A stretch of 64,000 bases of DNA from Ovis canadensis (taxonomy: Eukaryota; Chordata; Mammalia; Artiodactyla; Bovidae), in the NCBI RefSeq assembly GCF_042477335.2, contig NC_091255.1, forward strand, positions 28,560,501 through 28,624,500, read 5' to 3'. The position numbers were made by a program, and so were the translations under genes. Within the stretch, counting starts at the first letter, position 1. Every line of letters starts with the position of its first letter. Below, piece by piece: positions 22,918 to 34,100 of this stretch. Below the pieces are notes generated by a model. The model saw only the letters and a list, made by a program, of their open reading frames with translations. It searched no databases and was not told the origin of the DNA.

Positions 22918-23033
22918 GTGTGTGCATTGCACCACACCGCTTGCAGGAGCTTAGTTCTCTGACCAGGGATTGAACCCACGCCCTCAGCAGTGAAAGTGCA
23001 CAGTCCTCACCACTGAATCGCCAGGGAATTCCC
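22918..23033 (-). repeat. CHR-2-type SINE
   Basis: Reverse strand; ctgaccagggattgaaccc and the end gaatcgccagggaattccc. The flanking cctttgct motif recurs on both sides. Confidence 0.75.
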
Positions 23034-23774
23034 AAAACCTTTGCTCTTCACCACGTGCTATTCTGCCTCCAGAGAGGAGAGCGACCACCACCCCATGTGT
23101 TACAAAGCCTGAGAACTGGGCGGAGGAAGGACCCCGGCCTTCTGTCAGGAGGGAATGGAGAAGGCCTGGGGAAAGCAGGTCTGGCCCGGGGCCAAGCGGG
23201 GCAGGCGGGCCCTAGCTGTCCAGGGCTTCCAGGGAGCAGGGGCCAGGCCGGGCGCTCAAGCAGAACCAGAGATGGGCTGCCCTGCCCCTCGGCCCGGGGC
23301 CTGCTCCACCTCGGTATCCAGTTACGGCCAGCTCGGCGCTTCCCCAGTCACGCCACATTTAGCTTTGCCGAGTGAGCGGCACCAGGACATAGAGAAGGGG
23401 CGGCAGGGACTCTTGAAGGGGCGGGAGAGCCTCCCCCAGCCCCCCACCTGGACCCCAGCTCCCAGCCCCCTCCGCCACTGAGCCTCTGAGGGACTTCAGG
23501 CAAATGCCTTCCCTTCCTGGTCGCCACCACCCCCTTGTCAAATGAAAGCCGTAAGCTTATTTAGCAAAGATGTACCAACCCCAGGCAGGGCACACAGCGG
23601 GCCTCCGAGGCCAGCCATCCCTCCCAGAGCTCCCAGGACAGCAAGTTGGGGGAAATGAAGTTGTCCTCCTCTGCCAGAGGGGGTCTTGCGTGAGTGTCAA
23701 CCTCAGGCTTTTCTTGTTTGGCCCCCTAGCTCAGGCACCCCCACTCTGACACTACTAAGCAAAGAAAATAACGG

Positions 23775-24000
23775 GAGCATAGACTCTAGAGTTGGCCAGA
23801 TATGGGTTCAAAACTTGACTCTTCCAAGGATTGGCTAGGTGACTTGAGCCAGTCACGTAAACCCTCTGAACCTCAGTTTCTTCATCTGGAAAGTAGGATT
23901 AATAACGCACCTTCCTCACAGGATTATTCTGACAAATGATGAGGAAGTTCTCCTAATCATTTATATAGTGGCCAGCCCAGAGCAGGCCCTCTGCTCAGGG
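23775..24000 (+). repeat. MIR
   Basis: Sense MIR: agactctagagttggcc head, ttggctaggtgacttgagcc, cctcagtttcttcatctgg. Confidence 0.65.
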
Positions 24001-24119
24001 TAGACTTTCTCAGAGTTTACTCGGGCAAAGAGGAATACATTCAGGAGAAACTGCCCTTTGTAGGTGGTGGAGAGGAACACAGAGAGCTGAGGTTAGTAAC
24101 AGTAAGAGGCATATCAGTC

Positions 24120-24310
24120 ATGCTGTTAATAAGGGGAGCTAGCATTTATCGAGCACTTGCTATAGCTAGGCACTGTGCTCAATATTCACGTGCATAATTT
24201 CATTTAACCCCACGTCTGCATGAGGGCGTCTCTCTCTCTCTCCCTGTTTTTGCAGATGACTGATGCTGAAGCTCAGAGCTTTGCTGACACAGCTAGCAAG
24301 GCAAGAAAAA
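24120..24310 (-). repeat. MIR
   Basis: Reverse MIR: agcatttatcgagcacttgc, aggcactgtgctcaatattc, and a diverged gctgaagctcagag end. Confidence 0.65.
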
Positions 24311-24330
24311 GGCCAGCTTTGAGCTGAGTC

Positions 24331-24545
24331 TTTTTTTTTCTTATTTAATATTTATTTCTTTACTTTTGGTTGCACTGGCTCTTAGTTGCAGCACATGGGA
24401 TCTTTTGTTGCAGCAAGCAGGTTTCTCTCTAGTTGGGCACGGTCTTACTTGCCCCGTGGCATGTGGGATCTTGGACCAGGGACTAAACCCGTGTCCCTTG
24501 CACTGGCAGAAGGATTCTTAACCACTGGACTGCCAGGGACGTCCC
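24331..24545 (-). repeat. CHR-type SINE with target-site duplication
   Basis: T-rich tail at the left, then the long CHR body and a head ending actgccagggacgtccc. The perfect duplication tgagctgagtc lies at 24320-24330 and 24546-24556. It ends 500 bp before the FOXN1 start-codon exon. Confidence 0.85.
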
Positions 24546-25059
24546 TGAGCTGAGTCCTGACCAGCTGTGCTGGACACAGAGTTCTCCTCTAACTCTAGAA
24601 TGTCTGAGCAGAAAGAGCCCTCACGTGTCGCCTAGTGCAAGCCCCGAGTTTTCCGAATGGCGAGTCTAAAGCTCAGAAAGGGCAGAGGCCTGCACAGTCA
24701 CAGGTACTTTGGAGTGTGGCAGACACAGGAGAAAACCCTAGAGGCCACGCAGTCCTCAGTGTCATGCCAGGCCCACGGGGCCACCAGAACCCACGTCCTG
24801 CAGGCTCGCCAGCTTCTCCCTGTGTGTCTTTCACTGTCTGTCTCTCACACTGTTTATCTGCTTCCTTCTGTTTCTGATGTTTCTCTCAGCTTGTCTGTCT
24901 GTCTCTGTCTGTCTGTTTCTCTCTCTCATCAGATGTCTGGCTGGAGGCAGGGTCCCAGCCCGGGGAGGGGGTGGGAGGGGTGGACTCGGGCTTGGTCAGC
25001 CCTGGACGCTGGTCCTCGCTCTCATCACAGCCGGCTTTCTTCAAGGCCAGGACTGGGTG

Positions 25060-25182
25060 ATGGTGTCGCTACTCCCGCCACAGTCTGACGTCACGCTGCC
25101 GGGCCCTGCCAGGCTGGAGGGCGAGCCCCAAGGGGACTTCATGCAGGCACCAGGCCTCCCAGGCTCCCCCGCCCCGCAGAAC
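25060..25182 (+). CDS. FOXN1: FOXN1 coding exon 1 (exon 2), start codon
   Basis: 123 nt coding, residues 1-41, phase 0. The exon probably begins at 25051 after ttcaaggccag, leaving nine untranslated bases before ATG 25060. The donor GTAAGT is at 25183. The start codon overlaps a TGA in another frame (TGATG 25058-25062). Confidence 0.93.
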
Positions 25183-28100
25183 GTAAGTACCTGGCCTTGG
25201 CCTGGGCTGAGGCCAAGACCAGAGGGCCGCACGACAGCAGGTGGGCCATCACCCCCAACCCCCTGGGACCTCCCTGCTTCCGTCTTATGCTTTCTCCCAG
25301 CAAACAAGTACCCAGGGACTCCCAGATCCCGAAGTGTTGAGACCTGGGCCTCTGCTTGTCCCTTTGGTCTGGGACTTTCCCAGGGCAGGGCTGTGCGTCC
25401 GTCCTACTGAGGTTCAAAGCGGTGCATCCTCATCAGATCGAGGCTTCCAAGGGCAGGTTAGGTCTCCCTCCTCCACCGGGGGCTCCCCAGAGCTCAGCCA
25501 CAGACCCTCTACCCTCGCACAGAGTCGGGGCTGGATCCAGCCTCCGCTCACAGGCTGTCTACCCTCTGTCCGCCCCAGAAGCATGCCGGCTTCAGCTGCT
25601 CGTCTTTTGTGCCTGATGGCCCTCCAGAGCAGGAGTCCTCCCTGCCCCCACACAGCCCCAGCGTCGCGTCACCAGGCCCCGAGCAAGTCCACTGCCCAGC
25701 CGGCCCTGGCCCGGGCCCCTTCCGGCTCTCACCCTCAGAGAAGTACTCCGGCTTCGGCTTTGAGGAGGGGCCTGCAAGCGGTCCCGGGCGCTTCCTCAAG
25801 GGCAGCCATGTGCCTTTCCACCCATATAAGCGACATTTCCATGAGGATGTCTTCCCCGAGGCCCAGACTGCCCTGGCCCTCGATGGACACTCCTTTAAGA
25901 CCCCGGGGGCGCTGGAGGCCTTTGAGGAGATCCCTGCGGATGTGGGGGAGGCTGAGGCCTTCCTGCCTGGCTTCCCTGCGGATGTCTGGTGCAACGGGCT
26001 CCCCTACCCCAGCCAGGAGCACAGCCCCCAAGTCCTGGTGAGTACCAGCGCCAGCGCGCACCCCATCACCCTGTGCCAGTTCCCGGAAAGCCTTCTGAGA
26101 TCAAACTTTCTGCCATCCCCTTTCCAGACCTTTCTACTCAGGGTCAGTGTGCACCTGCAAGCTCAGAGAGTTGGGGTCTTTCAGCTTCACTCGGAGCCTC
26201 CAGGTCAGCTGAGGGAGAGGGTGCTGACCTGGCCCGGTGTCAAAGGGGTCGGGTCAGGGAGTCTGGTCAGACCCTGGGATGCTGGAAACTCCCCAGAGGC
26301 TCCTGAGTCAGGATTCCTACATGCAGCTTCTCTCTGTTTATTTGAAAGTCAAGAATCCCCAGCCAGACCTTCACACCCATATGTAAATTCGAGAAGAAAA
26401 ACACATTCCAGGGGCCTGGAGAAAGGGCTTAGGGAGGAGTCACAGAGCACCACTTCTCCACTCCAGCAGCAGCATGCAGAGTTGGGAGAGGACTTAAGCC
26501 TTCTCAAAGGGCACTTCTGGGCCCCATTCTTTACCTAGAATGCGGCCTGGGTGTATTCATAGAAATACCTTGATAGCACCTTAGCAGATCAATATGTCCT
26601 TTCATAGCCATACCCATAAACTCTGTGACCTTGGGCAAGTGACTTAACCTCTCTGAGCCTCATCAGAAAAATATACTTACCAGCACCTACCCCATAGGCT
26701 TATTGCCTTGGGAAGAGGAAAACCTACTCCCAGTTGGGGCTGTGCCTACTCCAGATACAAGAATACTGGAGTGGGTTGCCATTTCCTGCTCCAGGGGATC
26801 TCCCCAACCCAGGGACCAAACATGCATCTCCTGCAAGTCTCCTGCACTGCAGGCAGATTCTTTACCGCTGAGCCACCTGGGAAGCCCCATCCCATCAGTT
26901 ACTGCCCCGTAAATGTCCACTCAGTGCCAGCCTCTGGTCACTGTGCCAGATGTTTCCTTTCAAGTACCCTGTTTAATCCTTACGACAACCCTCTAAAGAG
27001 TTCCCACTATCTCCATTTTGCAGAAGAAGAAACTGAGGTCCCATAGAGACCAAGGAGAAGAACTTGGGCCCAGAGACCCACAGCAGGATGGTCGACTCAT
27101 TGAGTGATCTTGGGCACATCCCTTCCCTTCTGTGGGCTCAGCCCCATCATTGGCCAAATGATAGGGTTGGACATAGTATTCATGGCCCTTCTAGGCCTAA
27201 GATTCTATGATTATGGATATCGCTGCATCAGCCACCCCAGGGCACACCCAGGAAAGAGCTCACAGCTGATTTGACCCTCTGGGCCCAGATGCTGGCTCCC
27301 CAGACCCCTGGTAACCCCAAGAAGAATGGTCCACCTGCTCTTGGCCTGGTTTACCTTCCATTCCCTAGCTGTGCTCTCTGTCTGGGTGCCTCCTCAGGGT
27401 AGAGCTCTAGGCGCATCCCTGGGGTTTCCATGTGGGGCTCACAACCTGTGGGAAGCCAGGATCCAGCCCCCACCACCAGCAGCAGCTGCAGACTCCCTCT
27501 GCCAGAGTGGGAAAGGGTGCAGGGCTCCGGCAGACTAGCAACTGGGTAGACTCCTCAGGGGCTTTCCAGGAGGTACAAGCAGTAAAGAACCCGCCTGCCA
27601 ATGCAGGAGACCTAAGAGGCACTGGTTCAATCCCTGGGTTGGGAAGATCCCGAGGAGGGATGGCAGGAGGAGGGCATGGCAACCCACTCCAGTATTCTTG
27701 CCTGGAGAATCCCATGGAGGGAGGAGCCTGGTGGGCTGCGGTCCACAAGGTTGCAGAGTCAGACACGACTGAAGCAACTTAGCACACAGCACAGATTCCT
27801 CAGAACAGAGAGCAGAGGCTCTGAGTTGGGGGTGCTCAGAGCAGAGGGGACACACTAGCCCCCTCCAGAGATCCTGCTAGATCTACCATGGGCTTTGCAG
27901 AATAGGAAGTGGTAGGGCCTTGAGGGCCCCAGCTGGACCAACCTGTCTGGCCACTTCCTGTGCTCCCTCCCCATGGCTCTGCAATGGGAATTCCAGAGCA
28001 GCGGTCCTTTGCGGATCTGCTCTGAGGGGCTGGTGGTCCTGAACCAGGAAGCAGGTCCCGAGCCAGGCTTGGTGAGTGGGGTCAGCCCGTGCATCCTTGT

Positions 28101-31100
28101 GCCATTCCAGGGTCCTACCCCAGTTTCAGTGTGACTGACGACAAGTCTCCCCCACTTCCCTGGACAGCCCAGCCTCAGCCTCTCACTTGCAGGGAAGTGG
28201 GGGATAGGGAGCACAGTCAGTTCCAGCTCCAGCTCCACCACTAAGCTGCCGAGTTTCCTCGGGAAATTCTTGTCCTCCTCTGTTCTCAAGTATTTGTTCT
28301 CCAGGAATAAGCTTTGCTAGAGGCAAAGTGGAATTGCTTTTGCGTAAGGTTCAAGATGGATGGTAGGAAGGAAGAAAGACAAGGTCCACACTGGTCATCT
28401 GTTTCTTTCCTTCCAGCAGGGGTCAGAAGTCAAGATCAAGCCCCCAGCTTTGGAGAGTGGACCGGGGATGTACTGTTACCAGCCCCCCTTGCAGCACATG
28501 TACTGTCCTACCCAGCCCCCGTTCCATCAGGTGGGTCTGGGGCAGGTGGGAAATTCCCCCAGGGTCTCAGGATATTGTATTCATGTGTGATGTGTGGGTG
28601 TGTATGTGAGTGTATGCATGCACACCTGAATGGGCAGGTAGGGGCAGCAGGGCCCTGAAGCTCAGGCTGGGCCACCCAGGGTGGGGAACAGGGGTTCACA
28701 GGAAGGGAAGCAATCGCCCTTCTCTCGGAGTGGGCGGGGCTTGTCTGAGACCCAGGCAGTGCCTGAGAGGTCTCGGCAAAGAGGGTGGGGCTGAGACTGG
28801 GGCAGGGCCCGATGGAACCAAAAAACGAGAGAAAGAGGACAAGACAAGGACTGAGCAAAGAGAAAAGGAGTTTAAGTGGGGTGACACATGAGGCTGAACA
28901 CTGCAGGAAACAATGGGCTCCTGCCTGGGTCAGCCACCATCTTGATATGTGACCTTGGCCTCAAACTTCCCTTTAGCCTAGTCAGGGTGGGACCAGGAGT
29001 GAGACTAGGGGACCTTCCTCATAGAGGCTCCAAGTCCCCATCATCTTTGGCCCTATTCGCCCTCCCCACGATCTCCTGGAGCAGGGAATGGCAACCCACT
29101 TCCAGTATCCTTGCCTGGAGAATCCCATGGACAAAGGAGCCTGGTGGGCTACAGTTCATGGGGTCGCAAAGAGTCGGACACAACTGAGAGATTAACACTC
29201 TTTCTGCTCCCCACCCCACTGCTCAGCCTCAGCTCCTCCCCAATTCACAGGATGCCAAGTAATTGCCCCACACTGTCAGGGGATGGAGGTTTTTAAAAAG
29301 AGAAAGAAAAGTGCCCCAGAGCAGCCAGGCAGCTCCCAGGAGTCACCGGGCAAGACAGAGCAAGTGGCTGCCCAGCGCCCAGCTCCATCCACCTGCAGCC
29401 TGGCCCTGAGACAGGCCCTGCCTGTGGAGCAGGTTCTACTCCCAGCTCTTTGGCATTGGCCCTGATGTTGGCCAAGCCAGGGAGACAGGCATGTGGGCGG
29501 GAGGGTGGTCAGACTGCTTGCTTTGTGGGGAGAAAGAGAGAAGGAGGGAAGCAGAGGGAACACAGGATCACCCCCGCTTTGTGAGGAGCCTGGCTGGAGT
29601 GGCCGGGTCATGCTGGGGCTCACGGTCTGACCCAGGGTAGGCGTGTCCCTGAGGCAGCCTGGCCCAACAGGAACCGAGCCACAGCAGGGCTCAGGGGCTA
29701 CCGGGCCGCAGACGGCCTCGCCGGGTCCAGCTCTGTCCTGATACCCTCTGTTTTCTGCACCCCCTCCCCGAACAAGATGGCCGCACCCAGGGCTTTATGG
29801 AGCCTGCAGAGAGGGTGACTCAGTCACCAAGTGTCTCTCGGGTGACCTGGAAAGAGCACTTCAGCCTGGAGCAGATGGGGGAGTCAGAGGCTCCTACCCC
29901 CCTCTCAGCCCCATAAAACACTGTCCCTGGCAGCCACTCCCTCTGCTGTGAAAACCACCTCCTACCCTCACCGGCCCACCACCATGACCGGGCCTTTCAA
30001 AGAGCCACTGAAACTCGTAAAAGGGGCCAGTGCCCAGCAAACGCCCAGGCTGGACACCCCACTTCCGGCCCAAGCACTCCAGGAAATGCCAGGGAGCACC
30101 TGCCCAAAAGGGTACAGGGGCCCGAGCTACCCCTCACACTCTCTAGTTCAGCTCCTGTCCTATCACCATGGCAACCAGGGTACCTAGAGGCCTGAGAGGA
30201 GGATGCTGAAGGAGGCTTTGAGACGTCTGAGATCCTGAATTCTGGAATGTGGATCTCCTCAGAGGCCCTCCCAGGACAGCCACATCCTTGGCCAGCCTCA
30301 GATAGCTCTGCCTTCGGGGCCCATGACCATGGATGGTGAACGCTTGAGAGAAGAATCTAGTTTCAGTTCCTTCTCTGGATGTATGAGTGGGGGGAGGGGA
30401 CTTCCTTCCTTGGGAAGACTGGTTACCATGGCAACCACTCTGCCCCTTTGACCTCTACAGTACTCACCAGGTGGCAGCAGCTACCCTGTACCCTACCTGG
30501 GCTCCTCACACTATCCCTACCAGCGGATTGCACCCCAGGCCAGCACCGATGGGCACCAGCCCCTCTTCCCAAAACCCATTTACTCCTACAGGTATGTTTC
30601 TCAGCACTTCTTGGGTAGAAGGAAGAGAGGTGAGAAGTCCCTGGGGAAACTGAGACATGGAATCCTTGAGGAATTAGGGTAATGGTAGGGCGGTGGAAGT
30701 CATACCTGGTAGACTTCCAAAGGATGCTAGAGAGAAGAATCCAGCATGGGGGCACGGGGCTTGACTAGCTCCCCTCTGACCTCTCGTCCAACCCTGGGGA
30801 GCCATGCCTGTGGCTCAGCTCAGCAGATGCTGGTGCCCTGGGGTAAGCCTGCTAGGTTTTAGCCTCCTCGGGCCCTGGGACTGACAGTTTAGAGGGGGGC
30901 GCTTCTCCCTTTCCCCTCCTTCTGCAGACTCAGAGAGAAGCCTCACCCTAAAGCGCCACCAGAAGTAAGCGAGGGATGAGGTCTGCAGAGGTGGTTCAGT
31001 TACTCAGCATCTACCAGACCTAGTGCAGCTGCTCTGGGGCTGGGGTTGTAGGTGCCAGGCCAGCAGCACCCTGCCCATCTGGGATCCCTTCCATCTGAAC

Positions 31101-34100
31101 TTTCATTCATCCAACCAACACTGATACTCCACCTCCTGTGTGCCAGGCCTCACGTGGGGTCAAGTCATCAGCCAGGGTGAGCTCAGGAAATGGAAAAGGT
31201 ACTTACACATCATTCAGGAGCACAGAGAAGGGGGTTGTGGAAGGCAGGATGGTGCACAGAAAAGAGCACACGCAATGTTTGCAGTCCAGTAGAACCGGGT
31301 TCAAGCCAGGCTCCGAATTTACTAGCTGTGAAACCTCAGGCAAGTGACTTAATCTTTCTAAGCCTCTGCTTATTCACCTCAAAACAACAACAACAACAAC
31401 AAAACACTGCAGTATCCAGGCCTTTGGATGGATTAAGTGAGAGAATATGCTTGGCACATTGTAGGGGCTCATATTTGAGTTCCTACATACCTGAGTTCCC
31501 TCCCTTACTATCCAATATTCAAGCAATTGGCTGAGGGCTGACTGGTAATGACAGGGTCCATTTAATGAGAACCTTCTATATGCTAGGCAGCATCCTTAAT
31601 CTTCACGACTCTGAGGTAGCTATTACTTTCTTCTTTTCAAAGCTGAGGGAACTGAGGCTCAGAGAGGTTAAGGCACTCACCCAAGGTCACACAGCTAGTG
31701 AGTGACTAAAGCCAAGAGTGTAACCCAGCTCTCTTAGATGCCACAAGACCCTCGAATATCAGCAGTTCCTAACTTCAGTGGATACTTTCTCATCCCTTCT
31801 CCTCTCGGCCGCCTCTCACCCATGAATTCTGCAGCAGGCTCTTCTTTCAGCCAGGGTAGGAGGGTGGGGGAAGACTCCAGGCCCGATCAGAGGTTCCAAC
31901 TCTCAGAGCTTTCTCTGCCTTCAGCATCCTCATCTTCATGGCCCTTAAGAACAGTAAAACTGGGAGCCTTCCTGTCAGCGAGATCTACAATTTTATGACG
32001 GAGCACTTTCCTTACTTCAAGGTGAGCCCCAAATCCACTCCACCCCACCACCCCCAAGTCCTGGGGCAAGCCAGACCTCTCTGGAACCAGAAGATACCAT
32101 TGGGAGGTGGGAGATGAGTTTGAATGACAGCCAGGAGAGGGTATGCCCTCCCACCACACACTTCCCTTTGTCTGCCCTTCAGAAGGCAGTTCTGTGTGGG
32201 CAACAGAGAGCTCAAGCCATTCGCCAGAGGTCACACAGCAGGCTGGAGTCAGACCTCATGCTGGTGGACGGTGGACATGGCAACCTACTAGGCTTCAAGG
32301 CGCATCCACCTACCCCAAACGGGGAGACAGAGCTTGGGAAGAAATGAGAGGCTGTTCCCACCGCTGCCCCCAAGATGCTGAGGGACTGAAGAATTTGGGT
32401 GGGAGCTGGCCAGCCAAGGTGACCCAGGATGCTGGGGCTGCAGAACTCATTGCCTTCCTGGGAGAGATTAGGATCTGCCTCCGTGGGCGGCAGGCTCAGC
32501 TGCAGTTCTGCCAGAAAGCGGGGTGTGGGCTTCACAGTCTTAGAGTGTCCTAGGGAGCTGGCTGTTTCACCTGACCTTCCCACGGACAGGATCTAGTCTC
32601 TTTCAACCACAGAAGGGGCTTCTGGGGCTCTATCAGACTCTTTCCCTAGAGGCAAGACAAGCACCCATCTCTCTCCATTTGCTCAGGGCCAAACAGCAGG
32701 TGGGATCACTTGCTGCTGGCTCAGGCTTTCTGGCTTCCCATCTCCCTTGTCCACAGGCTGCCCAGGCCCTCCAACAAAAACCCCTCCATCTGGGGTGGGT
32801 GCAGGGGAAGTCAGAACTTGTGTATAAGGAGTGCCTTCTCCAAGGCCTGCAACCTGATGGGTCTCACCTGTTGCCCGGACAAAGGGCGGGAGCTGAGACC
32901 CAGGTAATCCAGAACTCAGCTCCACCCACCAGTGGGTGATTTCTGACCCCACCATCTTCCCAATTTTGCTGTCTGGAGATAATTTGAGGTTGATATTCAA
33001 ACAAGGGGCTTTCCTGATGGTTCAGCGGTATAGAATCCACCTGCCAGTGCAGGAGATGCAGGTTCGATTCCTGGCTCGAGAAGATCCCTTGGAGGAGAGT
33101 ATGGCAACCCACTTCAGTATTCTTGCCTGAGAAATCCCATGGACAGAGGAGCCTGAGCAGGCTACAGTCCTGGGGTCGCAAAGAGTGGGACACAACTTAG
33201 CAACTGAACAAGAATTCCAGCAAGTTTGTACTTGCTGAGCTGCCACCAAATGACAAAATGGGCAGGATGGCCAGAGTTCTGGCCAAGAACAAAAAAGCAT
33301 GGTCATCCATCAGAGCTGCTGGATGGGAGAGGAGCAAGGAGAGAGTTGGCACTGGGATTCAAGCAGCATCAAAGCCGGTATCCAGGGCTTGCCCTCTAAA
33401 TCCCAGCATGTCAGGGGACCAAAGTCTCATTGACCTGTAAAGCTTTTAGAGTGTCCCTTAAGGCTTCAAGGAGTCAGGCCAGAGAGAGGGAAGTGGGGGA
33501 GGGCCCAGAGGGAAGTGGGGGAGGGCCCTGCCCCATTCCTCCCAGCTTTTCCTCCCTGCCAACTCCCAGCCCGGCCCCCAGCCCCTCCCTACATCTCATC
33601 TTCCTGGCTTAATTATTTTTCCTGGGAGCCGTGTAATCCCTGTTTTATGGGGCTGAGGAGTGAAGAGGTCTAACTGCTTTTTTTTTTTGGTTCCAGTTGT
33701 TGTTCTTAGCCAGTTGCATCACTCCCTCCCTCCCAAGTTTACATTTGACTTCAGAGAGAAACCATCTGTGAGGATGGGACGGGCCCCAGGTGGTAAAGAC
33801 AATCTAGTGGGGTGACCTGGGCAGGGCCCTTAGTTAGGGAACAGAGCTGGAGTCTGGCTGTGACCCTGCCTCCTTATGTGATCTCAGCCTGGACCCTTTC
33901 TTCTCTGGACCTCAGCTTCCCAGTCTGCAAAATGGTCAGATTGGACCAGTTGGCACATAGGTTCCTTCCAGCTCTGACAAATCCCCTCCGACCCACTTAA
34001 GGAAAGAGTTCAAAGATCCTCTCCCCACCTCTAGCTCTCATTCCCCAGTTGAAGGTCATTTTTCTGGGCTAGGACAGAGTGGACCTTGGGGTGGGCAGCA

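Larger units (their letters stand above)
12080..25050 (+). other. FOXN1: FOXN1 5' intron / upstream region
   Basis: If exon 1a is correct this 13 kb is FOXN1 intron 1. I see no coding exon. It contains one Bov-A SINE, several MIRs, two CHR SINEs, a G-poor pyrimidine-rich tract (about 15000-15285), a CA repeat (16085-16116), a TCCATC-type microsatellite (18220-18390) and the candidate exon 1b. The rest looks unique and is a reasonable place for thymus and skin enhancers, although no site can be named from sequence. Confidence 0.5.

Noticed and set aside
25241-26041. 266-residue + frame overlapping FOXN1 coding exon 2
   Set aside because: It is the wrong frame of a real exon: the FOXN1 frame aligns to human over all residues, while this frame is Ser/Pro/Arg-rich shadow.
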